From positions 101,941,256 through 102,005,255 of the forward strand of contig OX235271.1 in assembly GCA_944472155.2 (NCBI GenBank): a DNA stretch of 64,000 nucleotides. The letters are read 5' to 3'. Positions 47,561-57,737 of this stretch are shown piece by piece. The translations under genes were made by a program, and so were the position numbers. This stretch comes from Trichobilharzia szidati (lineage: Eukaryota; Platyhelminthes; Trematoda; Strigeidida; Schistosomatidae). The stretch's first letter is position 1. Every line of letters starts with the position of its first letter. The notes below the pieces were generated by a model. That model worked only from the letters and a program-made list of their open reading frames with translations, was not told the origin of the DNA and made no database searches.

Positions 47561-47905
47561 GAAGAATAGATGTATCCTATCCCATAAAATCATTTGTCTC
47601 AACCAACTAGGAACTAATTGTGAAACAAATAGGCAGGAAGAAATGGAGATGGATTGGCCATACTCTGAGGAAACCACCAAGTGACATTACTAGACAAGCC
47701 ATTGCTCGAGTGGAACCCGAAAGAGAAGCGGCGAGTTGGTCGTCAGTGCAAGGGTGACTTGGAGGAGGTCATGTGAAGAGGAGATGAAAGCATGTGGGCA
47801 GACTTGGAGCCAGGTGAAGACTCTAGCAGAGAACCGAACGCAATGGAGACGCACGGTTCCTCTATGTTCCTCTAGGAATTAAAGGAAACAATAATAATAT
47901 AATAA
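47560..47905 (+). mobile_element. LINE-B 3' fragment
   Basis: IGRKKWRWIGHTLRKPPSDI then TRQAIARVEPERE (47630-47725) is the LINE-B C-terminal block. The 3' UTR ends with ctctatgttcctctagg and AATAATAAT repeats. 5'-truncated. Confidence 0.8.
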
Positions 47906-47909
47906 TAAA

Positions 47910-48510
47910 GTTTACTCTAACTGGTTACTGAATAATGGTCAATTTAGTCACTGAGTCGTAAGTTTGTTATACATTAAATTTATTGACCAGGTGGGTAATG
48001 GTGCAAACATTATGTTGAAGATTAGATGTTGCGTTAGGTATCAGGATACTACCCACAGATTTCTAAAATTTAATATCTAAACTTATTGTCCTTATTATAG
48101 TAATGATAAAATTGGATACAAACTGTAATATTAAATAATTATCTCGGTGATTTCGACGACTACATACTGCTGGTTTGTGTGGACATTTGCATGAATTTTT
48201 ACTATTATTATTATTATCACCTTGATTATTATCCATTAATGAAAATGCCTGAAATCTAATTCAGCCAACGACAACCGTATCAATTCTTTATGCTAGATAA
48301 TTTTATCATGTAATTCTAAGTCTTGGTGAAAAATTATCGAAAATATAAATATTTACTTAAAATGTGTTCTTTAAGTTGTTCTAGCTTTCCCAATTAACAC
48401 ATTTTTTAGTTTGTGGAAAGTGCGCGGCCAGTACAATTGGCTTCATGGGATAAGATGAATTTATAAAACACACAAACTGACAGTTTATCCTTTACACACT
48501 TGCCGAGTGA
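47910..48510. other. no recognised feature
   Basis: AT-rich with (TTA)n near 48195-48218. Nothing identified. Confidence 0.5.
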
Positions 48511-48515
48511 AGAAT

Positions 48516-48590
48516 TAGATCTGTAGCTCAGCTGAAAAGGCGCTTTTCTCAGCGATTTTTAGAGAAGGTTCTTCAGAATCCCGGCTTCCA
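48516..48590 (+). repeat. tRNA-like relic
   Basis: CTGTAGCTCAGCTGAAAAGG (A-box like) and GGTTCTTCAGAATCCCGG (a B-box with an internal insertion) lie at tRNA spacing. The arms do not close; a pseudo-tRNA or SINE head. Confidence 0.35.
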
Positions 48591-48629
48591 TATAACCTTT
48601 AATTTGAATTCCTTCAAAGCGGTGTGGAT

Positions 48630-48960
48630 TCTTTCGTGTCACTGTTTTACTCTCATGTTTTTTCTATCGAAAAATCTTTTAGGGTATCCATTTTGAATGG
48701 GGACTTTTCTGAGTCTCTCCAGTTCTTGAAGATAAGAGTTGGGGCAGGTTTCCCTTTCTTCTGGAAGTATCCACCTGTGAAAATCCGGGCATCTGTGATT
48801 ACAAGTTTGCTTCCTGTGAACTGATCTCTGAGGAGAACCATCTGATTTCCTTTTTAACGAAACATTCCCCCCCCCCCCCAGAAAAAAAATCAAATTCAAA
48901 TTTGATCTCGGATTTTAATGTGAACTTGAAGAAGGAATGATGGCACGTATTGAATTCCAT
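48630..48960 (-). mobile_element. Penelope-like element fragment
   Basis: The minus-strand open stretch 48899-48639 contains SDGSPQRSVHRKQTC and LQELERLRKVPIQNGYPKRF, the region between RT and GIY-YIG in PLEs. A C11 run (48869-48879) shifts the frame at its start. Confidence 0.72.
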
Positions 48961-49075
48961 AATAACTTCGATGTTGGCGTCTTTACCACATACGTTAAAT
49001 GTTACATCTATGTGTCGTTAGCACATTATAAAACTCTCAATAGGGGGTTGTAACACTTCATTTTTTAGACTTTAT

Positions 49076-49381
49076 ATGAGAAGAAAGTGGGGACTGATTC
49101 ACGTTTTATCTTTAAGAATTAGCAGGACCTACACATGTAGTACAGACAGTGATGAACTGGAAAGACTCAGACAAGTCCTTGTTCAAAATGAATACCCTAT
49201 AATATTCATCAATAGAAATATGAGAGTAAAGCGCCAGCTAGAAAGAATCCATACAGCTTCGAAGGAATTGCCATTAATGTGTGTTGAAATTAGAGATTAT
49301 ACGGCAGTCGAGATTCTAAAGAACCTCCTATCAAGATCTCTGAAAGAACTATTTTCTATTTTTTTCCAGAATATAATGTAA
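49076..49381 (+). mobile_element. Penelope-like element fragment, head-to-head with the previous one
   Basis: A plus-strand frame contains SDELERLRQVLVQNEYPIIF, VEIRDYTAVEILKNLLSRSL. It is the same Pol segment as 48630-48960 but in the opposite orientation, about 130 bp away. It ends before the endonuclease. Confidence 0.7.
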
Positions 49382-49389
49382 TACAGTAA

Positions 49390-50070
49390 ATCCCGGGATA
49401 TAACCCATATGACTGGAAATCGGGAGAATTTGGAATTTCACACCGATGGCACTCGTAGTTTTATAAGACGAATATAATGTCTGAATTATTGTTTGTGTTG
49501 GCAACTTCTTTATATCATATGATAGTTTCACCACATATTGATACAGGCATCCACATTCATATGTACACACACACGCACACACATAAATGAACATGATTGA
49601 CACGTAAATGTCTATGTTATCACCATGGTGTTATTCAAAAACTCCTTTGATATATAGATTTGTGAAAATCATGCTGTTGAAAATCATGTCTGTCATTTAT
49701 CTCATTTAGCTGTTTTTATTATTACGCATGATGATGAATGATGTTATTCTACTTGTTCTTGTTTCTTTGATATTAAAACAGGTTGCATTATCTAGTTGCC
49801 CTTGTGGTTTGGTTATATTCCCCTTATATATATATATATATTCAGATGTGTACATGTTCTTGTGTTTACTTTTAACCAAAGAAAATGTCACGACTAAGCA
49901 TGTTAGTAACATGAAAAAGGAGAAGAAAATAAAATAAAGGAATATTAATTAATTGTAATTTGGTTTATTTCTACAGATTTTTGTGTGACTCTCACTTCTT
50001 TCTTTTAAGCAGCAACAGATAGAGAAGTGAAAAGAAGTATTCGATGGGATAGTACTATAATCTATCGAAG
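49390..50070. other. no gene; short AT and AC tracts
   Basis: (AC)n at 49565-49582 and (TA)n at 49825-49841. Nothing else recognised. Confidence 0.5.
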
Positions 50071-50074
50071 AAGG

Positions 50075-50310
50075 CATTGCGAAGTGGTCGCGCTGTGCCA
50101 TGAATTGGCAGAAGTTAGAATTCATGGGCCATTGGATTGGGACCCAATGGCTTAATGGTCTACGAGCTCGCCAGCCTTGTAATCAGAAGGTCCTGGGTTC
50201 GAACCCTGTCTGATGAAGAGTCCCAGCCTAGGACGAAACAGTTGTCCAGTACTCCCAGGCCTTCCAATGGTTCTCTAACTGATGTCACCTCATGATGAAA
50301 TCCTCCAACC
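50075..50310 (+). mobile_element. SINE-1, near-complete copy
   Basis: Pre-head AATTGGCAGAAGTTAGAATT; tRNA-like head with A box CAATGGCTTAATGGTCTACG (50147-50166) and B box GGGTTCGAACCC (50195-50206); hammerhead-like block 50208-50252; tail CCAATGGTTCTCTAACTGAT and TCACCTCATGATGAAATC. The strong internal Pol III-type boxes fit a SINE. Confidence 0.83.
50208..50252 (+). ncRNA. hammerhead-like motif in SINE-1, C3 changed to A
   Basis: Core ATGAAGA at 50213-50219, helix II GTCC-CAGCCTA-GGAC, GAA (50235-50237), helix III ACAG/TTGT with a G-U pair, C at 50246, then CAGTAC. Helix I is weakened by loss of one base on the 5' strand (GTCTG). It carries the same C3-to-A change as the 45930 copy. Confidence 0.68.
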
Positions 50311-50689
50311 AAAAATAAAACTGACAACAAATATATTTCTTGTCTAATCTATTAACATATTTTGGGCAACTTATGAGACTATGGTTAGCAAATAAGCTTG
50401 GAAAAGAAATGTTAATAAATGCTTTGTTAATTGGTGGTTTTGTTTTTGTATACATACATTCACACATAGATCTTTTTCATGATTAAATTAAGATAAGTTG
50501 CAGCTTCTGGGCTCTTCAGTGTATTTTTATCAGTTAATCTTCTCCTGCGGAGATAAGTATATAGGTTGTACTCAGCGTTTCCTTTCTAAATGCACAGCTG
50601 AACATTTATCTTTGTAGTTTTACAAGGATAGGAGAAAATCTTCTTACATCTCCATAGTGGGATTTCTCATTATATAACAAAACAAAAGA

Positions 50690-51550
50690 CATTTTAACGA
50701 AGAGTGACTCTTTTCACTTACTCATTCTTGATATGTATAGTCATATATTATTATACAGTAATGAGTCGACTGACAGCTTCACTGCTCTATTTAATGATAT
50801 TCATCCAAGTATTCTAGTGACTTCAGAAATCGAACTGAATAATACACTAGGTTTCATGGATGTTTAAATGACTAGGCGGGACAACGGAATAATTAAGTGA
50901 TCAGTATTTCGCGAGCAGACATGCAGTGGGCAATGTCTTTATTTTAGCAGTTTTGTTCCTATCCAGTACAAACTCTCCTTAGTGAAATGCTTTTTTCAAG
51001 GACCCATAGAATATGCTCAATTGATATATTGATGAATCAACTACGGCGCATAAATTCAGTATATCACAATAAAGAGAGATTATCTCTTGTAAAGGCAGTC
51101 TCCATGCCAAAATAAAGCTATTTTTATAAAACTAATATTCAGTTGTGATTAAATCATGCAAGTGACAGCACAAACGATTGGTTCAACTATTAATTACCCA
51201 TACTGCACGATAACCCCCTTCTTTATATCTCTAAAATTTTCAATAACTGTGCCTATGATTAAAGGACGAAATTCTTCACTTTGTAACTACAAGTTCTCCT
51301 GCACTTGTGGAGACACATATATGGCTACCACCAATAGAAACTTATTACATCGCCGGAACGAGCTGGTTCCTAAACGGTTCTAAAGTCACAAAGAATATAG
51401 ACATACACATAATATAAATAGAAATTCATCACCCAATGCAAAGCATTTAAAACCCTCGCATCACAAAATAAACCATAGTGATTGAAACTCAAACATTTCC
51501 TATCAAATTAACTCAAGGCTATCAAAAAAGAGAGCCTAGGATAAAATAGA
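50690..51550 (+). mobile_element. Penelope-like element relic
   Basis: Plus-strand fragments: TDSFTALFNDIHPSILVTSE (about 50770-50830), IELNNTLGFMDV, FSSFVPIQYKLSLVKCF, then the endonuclease relic YKFSCTCGDTYMATTNRNLL (about 51285-51345). In the relic the conserved YIG is YMA. Stops occur in every segment. It is close in sequence to the PLE at 43200-44640. Confidence 0.75.
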
Positions 51551-51654
51551 AATTAAGGCGAAATGGAAATGTTAATAAATAAATACAAAAAAATTATCAA
51601 AAAAATAGCTATGAACAAAAAAGTAATGGGGACGATTTGAAGCGCACGTGAATG

Positions 51655-51745
51655 ATATTGAATTGGTTGTGTTCTGTGAGCTGATTGATTTAATTTCGAA
51701 ACTTTCGTCGTCCTTTTAGACAACATCTTCAGTGCAGGTTTTAGC
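51655..51745 (-). repeat. PLE-terminal hammerhead-like block
   Basis: Minus strand: CTGAAGA, one extra T, GTTGTC-TAAAAG-GACGAC (six-pair helix II with one G-U), then GAAAG. Hammerhead motifs in Penelope-like terminal repeats are established knowledge. Here the extra base and lack of a clear helix III argue for a relic. Confidence 0.5.
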
Positions 51746-51749
51746 ATAA

Positions 51750-53140
51750 AATGGACTTATTTAAATTCTCTATGACTGAAGATATAGTTGTATAACCTGG
51801 CAACCACTACCTTGACTGGTTCTTAATTTACGCCTCTATTGATCATTTTTATTCACTTGGAATTCAAACTTTCCTGTCATGTGATTTACTTTTTATTAGC
51901 TGGTAAATTTGGTCTATAGTGTAATGTGTTTGTTAATCACTGGCTGATTCACTTGAGTACCAGGCTTCTAGGAATTCCCTAACTGCATTTTTGGTGTTTC
52001 CTCTATTTAAAATTTCTACATTATCCCAATCAAACTGGTGTCCATAATTATCCATATGCATTGATATGAAAGAATATATATCATTTTTTTACAGTTAATT
52101 TGTGTTCTTGGGTTCTGCTTCGAAGGAAAAGGACGCCCACTTTGACCAATGCAGAGTTTATCGTTCAGTTTATGCAATGTACTTTGTGAATGGTATTAAT
52201 TAATTAATGGTATTAATTCTATCTTCTTTGTCTGTTGACTCTTTTGATTTGCACAGTGAAGTGATTGTGTTAGGTAGCTTGTGTGCTATAACTATTTAAA
52301 CGGTTTTAATATTCTAGCTGTTATTTCGGAAATGTTACTTATATATGGTAGATGAATTTTTTGTGGACTTTGATGTTGAATCGTTGTTGGTGGTGTTATG
52401 AGACGAGTTGAAACAATTTTTGATGAAATTGTGAGAATATCCTTTTCTTGAAGAATGTTAACGGGTATGTTTCCTCTATTCTCTTCAATACAAGAGTGTA
52501 ACAGTGTGTTTCAACTCTTATAAAATATAACACCGCACAGATAATTTTAAAGCTAATCGCGAGAAAACATCACAGGTGACAATATGGCATGCGTGCGTTG
52601 ATTAACTATATGAAATAGTTTAAAAACCTCTTGTGAAAGTAATCAGGGTTAAGAAATATCAGGACAGAAATCCATTAAACAAAAAATGAAAAATCCCGAC
52701 AATAATATAAGAAACGAAAAAAAGGGTGGAAAACAACAGAAAAATTCATAAAAAATGTAACGGAAATTTAAAAAAATCCAAAAATTCAACTGAGAGGCGA
52801 AATATCAACAGCAATAAATGTCAGCCAGGCAGAAAACGACGTGCGCAGAATATATAGAAGAAATGAAAACAAACAGATATGCAAGCACACAATTACAAAA
52901 CCTAATGTTCAATAGAGAATTCATAAAGATCAACCCGATCTTCTGACTGATATGGGCGAGAAGCAATAACCATAAACAGAAAGCAAACAAAAATAAAATA
53001 TGTTGGAAAATAATTTTTTGCTGGGAACGCGCCAACACCGATCAGTGTCCAACGAATTCTGTGTATGTGTTGGCAATTTGTGTGTTTCGAAAACGCCTTG
53101 TGTGTGTATCATTGTGTGTAGAGTGTGTGTCGAGTGACAT
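51750..53140. other. no recognised feature
   Basis: AT-rich non-coding DNA. From about 52990 the base composition rises toward the tRNA gene. Confidence 0.45.
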
Positions 53141-53148
53141 CAAAATCC

Positions 53149-53230
53149 CGACGGGGATGGGATTCGAACCCACGCGGGGAAACCCCAATGGATTAGCAGT
53201 CCATCGCCTTAACCACTCGGCCACCCCGTC
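53149..53230 (-). tRNA. tRNA-Ser(GCT)
   Basis: The minus strand folds as a complete class II tRNA. The acceptor is GACGGGG/CCCCGTC (7 bp) with discriminator G. The D arm is GCC/GGC around GAGTGGTTAA. The anticodon arm is ATGGA-CTGCTAA-TCCAT with anticodon GCT. The long variable arm GGGG-TTT-CCCC is typical of Ser, and the T arm holds TTCGAAT. The A and B boxes are intact, and a TTTT run follows four bases downstream as a Pol III stop. It decodes AGC/AGU codons. Length and structure are normal, so I read it as a real gene, not a SINE head. An open frame that crosses it is a by-product of the tRNA sequence. Confidence 0.95.
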
Positions 53231-53234
53231 CATC

Positions 53235-53505
53235 TCTCACGACACACACACTCATCTCAATCTCACCAGCGAAATAACATTTCACCGACATCCAACAACC
53301 ACACTTGGTTGACTAAGCAGAGAAACAAACGTCCGACACACAACCCCCAATACCCTCTGACAAACTCTACACGACTTCCTCCAGGTGCACTAGACCAATC
53401 GGTCCATCAGCCCTCATCGTCAACTCAGGTTGCTTTCTGTAGGCTGCAGCGATAATCCCGAGCAGAGCAACAACCAACAAACCATTTCATAAAGACACCA
53501 ATTGC
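53235..53505. other. tRNA 5' flank, nothing else recognised
   Basis: Richer in C and A than its surroundings; no repeat or gene identified. Confidence 0.45.
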
Positions 53506-53508
53506 ACT

Positions 53509-53971
53509 TGTAGCGGTAAATAATTCCCCAAAATTATTAACCACAGCAATCATCACTCAACATTGGACGCTGACCATCACTGTTTAAGTCGACTTGTTTA
53601 GCTGAAGGCTTACGGTCAAGCATCCCCGCCATTTGGTACTCCGTCGTGTCACGTGCGTGCACGATTACTAGCTAGCTAAGCATTCATCTCTACCTGCGAT
53701 TTTGTCCCGAAATATACTACGTACATTGGACGACAAAATCTGGTCTTTTGCTTCATCTTTGGTACTCGAAGAATGAACACGATAGACGTTCTTGGTATGA
53801 GATCTAGAGTTAGTATAATACCTACAACTCGCGAACGTCGATACCTGCAATCACCAAACTGGTGAGCCCAACCACGAACTACATCTTCAATTCACACGCA
53901 GATAAACCCGGTGAGTTCGTTCCTTTTTGTGTTTATTCTTGTACTATATTTTGATCGGCATACTTTTCGTC
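53509..53971 (+). mobile_element. probable 5' LTR and leader of a Gypsy element
   Basis: The segment starts TGTAGCGGTAAATAA and precedes the Gag start. TGGTGAGCCCAACCA (53864-53878) is a candidate primer-binding site. A possible LTR end at CCTACA (about 53826) would give TGTAG...CTACA ends, but then the primer site is not adjacent, so the boundaries stay open. No second LTR is visible. Confidence 0.45.
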
Positions 53972-54727
53972 ATGAGTGATCCTAGCCCCAAGGTTATTCA
54001 GATTCGCTCAACCGCCAAAACAATCCAGCTGGTACCATATTGGCCAGATAATGCTGAAACGTGGTTTCAGATTGCTGAGTCTGATTTTTGTGAACATGGC
54101 ATAACTGATCAACGTTCACAGTTCCTTGCAGTTATTCACGCCCTACCGTGGGAATTCAGCAAGTGCGTAACTCTGCAGATGTCGGTAAGTAACTCGTACG
54201 AGTTGCTCAAAGCATCCATCCTCAAGAGAAACGTTCTCACAGATCGACAACGTCTGGATGAGTTATTTCGTAACATCGAGTTAGGAGATCAGTCAGCTGT
54301 TAGCATGCTGGCAAGAATGAAAGAGATCATTGGCCAAAGTCAGTTCGATGAAGGACTGTTTAGAGAACTATTTTTATCCAAACTGCCACAGTCAGTTCAG
54401 ACTGTACTTGTGACACTTCAGGGTGTTCTCATAGATGATTTAGCTGTCTCTGCAGATAGAATTCTAGAGATAACGAAACGGCCAGTTACCGAAGTATACT
54501 CTGTTACCGAACAGACTTCGAAGAAGGATTCTGCAATGATAGAGTTAATCAACTCCGTCCAGCAGATGCTTAGGTCAAACAAGCCTAGCAATTCCTCCTA
54601 TCGTCGTTCTAAATCCCCTCAACGGCAAAGCGCACGTGGACGATCTAAGTCCAACACACGCTCTCTCAAAAATCCTGACTGGTGTTGGTATCACAACACC
54701 TATGGCAAGGAAGCGAAATGTTATTGA
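53972..54727 (+). pseudogene. Gypsy Gag, Kabuki/CsRn1-type, truncated at the zinc finger
   Basis: 251 codons from ATG. The N-terminal two-thirds is a retrotransposon capsid-like domain (VPYWPDNAETWFQIAESDF, 21-39; SYELLKASILKRN, 75-87; LFRELFLSKLPQSVQ, 129-143). A basic, Ser/Arg-rich stretch follows (203-230). The end holds an unusual CHCC-type finger, CWYHNTYGKEAK (238-249), as in Kabuki/CsRn1 Gags. A TGA at 54725-54727 interrupts it before KPCDFGKAS, and the third Cys is displaced (C250 instead of 251). Gag packages the element RNA. The stop makes this copy defective, unless readthrough occurs. Confidence 0.83.
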
Positions 54728-54789
54728 AAACCTTGTGATTTCGGCAAAGCCTCCAAGTCTGTGGGAAACTATCCCGCCGGCACGCGTTA

Positions 54790-55706
54790 GCGGCAACCGT
54801 CGCCGGTGGCACTAGCCGCTTACTTTACATCCATGATGTAATTAGCCAGACTAGATATCTAGTCGACACAGGCGCCGAAGTCAGCGTCCTTCCTGCTACA
54901 GCAGCAGATCGACAGAAGGATCCTAACTTCAACCTACAGGCTGCAAATGGAAAACCAATTGCAGCCTTTGGTCGGAAATACGTCTATCTGAACGTAGGTT
55001 TACGCAAACCTATTCAGTGGATTTTCCTAATCGCTGACGTCACAATGCCCATCATCGGCACGGACCTACTTAATCATCATGATTTGCTCGTAGACGTCCG
55101 CCGTAAACGACTAATTGACAACACTACTAGTTTGTCTATCAAAGGCATAACTTACAGTGGCCCCAGCTTGTCAATCGTTAAGATGAAAGCAATCCTCGAT
55201 CCAACTTTTCAACCGATTGTTGACAAATATCCGGAACTCAACTGCCCATCTAACGATCTCCCGTGTATAACCAGCAATGTTATGCACCACATCATAACCT
55301 CAGGACAGCCCGTGACATCTAAAGCACGACGACTGGCCCCTGACAAACTGAGAATTGCCAGAAACGAATTCGATCGTATGCTCACCCTTGGCATTATTCG
55401 GCCATCGAATAGTCCATGGGCATCCCCATTGCATATGGTACCGAAAAAGGATAGTAACGATTGGCGACCCACTGGTGATTACCGGCGAGTGAACGCCAAA
55501 ACAACCCCTGATTGCTACCCTTTGCCTCACATACACGACTTGACGGCAACGTTATCTGGAGCATCTATATTCTCCAAAATCGACTTGGTTAAAGCATATA
55601 ACCAAATCCCGATGGCAACGGAAGATATTCCGAAAACGGCTATCATCACGCCTTTCGGACTTTTCGAATTCCTACGTATGCCATTCGGCCTCCGGAATGC
55701 GGCCCG
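54790..55706 (+). pseudogene. Gypsy Pol: protease and reverse transcriptase, cut by gap
   Basis: Open frame +2 relative to Gag. The aspartic protease begins near 54793 with active site [14 protein letters not shown] (54856-54897) and ends with [17 protein letters not shown] (55045-55095). The RT follows: [19 protein letters not shown], then [20 protein letters not shown], motif [15 protein letters not shown] and [18 protein letters not shown], up to the run of N. No stop is seen in this part. Motif C, RNase H and integrase would fall in or beyond the gap, but the sequence after the gap is not pol. Confidence 0.88.
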
Positions 55707-56202
55707 NNNNNNNNNNNNNNNNNNNNNNNNNNNNNNNNNNNNNNNNNNNNNNNNNNNNNNNNNNNNNNNNNNNNNNNNNNNNNNNNNNNNNNNNNNNNNN
55801 NNNNNNNNNNNNNNNNNNNNNNNNNNNNNNNNNNNNNNNNNNNNNNNNNNNNNNNNNNNNNNNNNNNNNNNNNNNNNNNNNNNNNNNNNNNNNNNNNNNN
55901 NNNNNNNNNNNNNNNNNNNNNNNNNNNNNNNNNNNNNNNNNNNNNNNNNNNNNNNNNNNNNNNNNNNNNNNNNNNNNNNNNNNNNNNNNNNNNNNNNNNN
56001 NNNNNNNNNNNNNNNNNNNNNNNNNNNNNNNNNNNNNNNNNNNNNNNNNNNNNNNNNNNNNNNNNNNNNNNNNNNNNNNNNNNNNNNNNNNNNNNNNNNN
56101 NNNNNNNNNNNNNNNNNNNNNNNNNNNNNNNNNNNNNNNNNNNNNNNNNNNNNNNNNNNNNNNNNNNNNNNNNNNNNNNNNNNNNNNNNNNNNNNNNNNN
56201 NN
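55707..56202. other. assembly gap (496 N)
   Basis: A run of N only. It interrupts the Gypsy RT; what follows is unrelated to pol. Confidence 1.
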
Positions 56203-56345
56203 ACCCTTGAAATAATAATTTTTCTTGTTGTGATGGGTGATGATTGGGAGTGTAATTGAAAGCCTGGGCTGCAACAGGATTCGAATCTGAGGCTCAGTTC
56301 TCTGTCAACTATGCTGCCGAACCCTTCTGTTATCCCACATAGTCT
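56203..56345 (-). repeat. tRNA-like SINE relic next to the gap
   Basis: The minus strand holds GGCAGCATAGTTGACAGAG (A-box like) and CAGATTCGAATCCTGTTG (B-box like), then a tail with AATAATTATTTTT-type sequence reaching the gap. It resembles no other SINE copy in the window closely. Confidence 0.45.
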
Positions 56346-56349
56346 TAAT

Positions 56350-57200
56350 GTCAATTTACTCTTGTCTCAACCAAACACTATTCTATATTTGGGTCACAGA
56401 ATGCTGAAGTTAAACAGTAGTACGATCCTTAAAGCGACATCTATTATTTATTCCTACCGGAAAACTCACTCAGTTTGACGACGATTCCCGAGGTCATCTT
56501 TTACCTCACCTACTTCGAAAAAATTTTATTTTTACCCCCATCATAGTTAACTATAATACACCATTCGTTATATATGAAACATTTTTTACACATATATAGT
56601 TACTTTATCCACTTGGAGTAAGAGAATCATATATGAGCTATATAAACCAATTCTGATCAACATACAACACAAGTTGGCGTTTATTTTTCATAAATCCATA
56701 GAGTTTGTCTAAAACTGAATGATAAACGGATAATTGTAACGGAAGTAAAAGAAAAAGTTGGAAGGAACAATCCAAGATAATATCAGGTTAACTTTCATCT
56801 AGGAAATAACCTTTATGGTTTTATAGAAATTATGGGCGTTTGGATCTTCAATAATGTATTGATTTTGTGATGACTATGGGTGGTAGGCTTGTATACTGAA
56901 TTCACACAAACGTTAAATGTTCTGATTACTTTCCTTAGACAGAGCATCACAAAAAGAGTTCAAAAGTTAAATCATCGTTGTGAACACAGCCTTAAATTGT
57001 GACATGGTTATCAATAATAAAAAAGAATGTTTCGTTTGTAAACCATAAGCAAACAATTCGGTAGGTGTTATTACTTTATTCGTTGAATTATTAAGTACAG
57101 TTACTTTTTACATCTGTACTTTATTAGTTCGTTATCTAAGGGATTCAGTCATAAAACTATCAAAAGTGTAAATTATCTAAGCATAATATTAAGTATTTTA
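56350..57200. other. no recognised feature
   Basis: AT-rich, nothing identified. Confidence 0.5.
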
Positions 57201-57209
57201 CTTTTGTAA

Positions 57210-57670
57210 CAGTCTGACTGACTGACAGACTGGTTTCAACAAAGAACTGTGCACAGAAGTGCAGTAGTTCGAGTTACCACACTCGATGTACCACACGAAG
57301 GAAGACAAAACAGAGAAAAAAAGAGACTCAAAAGAACGATAATAAGCAGAAATGTGAGGGAGAAAGAATAGTAAGTGGAAAAACAATAGGGTTTATTGGA
57401 TATGGAAGCTCACTGAGAGGGAATGCATCTGCGCTATTGAGAACGATTACCAAATGTCTCCAAGTATTGGTCCTTAGCATCCCAAGGACCCCAACTAAGC
57501 AACCTACACCAAACCTACGTGTCTCAAACCAACTGTCAAAGATTTCATTGACTGATGCCAGGTTTTGATTTGACCATCTCCAACTTTTCTCCAACCTGAT
57601 CCTATGTCAGTTAATATTGCCTGTCGAGGAAGGCGAAGACTAGGCGTACGTAACACATGTACTAGCCAGT
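57210..57670 (-). mobile_element. LINE-A 3' fragment
   Basis: Minus-strand C-terminal remnants (NQNLASVNEIFDS at about 57570, a GWGP-like block near 57500) are followed by the 3' UTR and the family end tgcacagttctttgttgaaa near 57235. 5'-truncated. Confidence 0.78.
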
Positions 57671-57737
57671 AAAATGTAGTTCAAGACAACAACATAAAAA
57701 AACTGCATAAAGACAGTCTTTACAAAATATAAAGTAT

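Noticed and set aside
50147..50206. tRNA gene
   Set aside because: Internal Pol III boxes are present, but arms are unpaired and the hammerhead and SINE-1 tail follow.
53042..53312. Open frames on both strands across the tRNA-Ser gene
   Set aside because: They are produced by the tRNA sequence itself; the cloverleaf is complete and explains the conservation.
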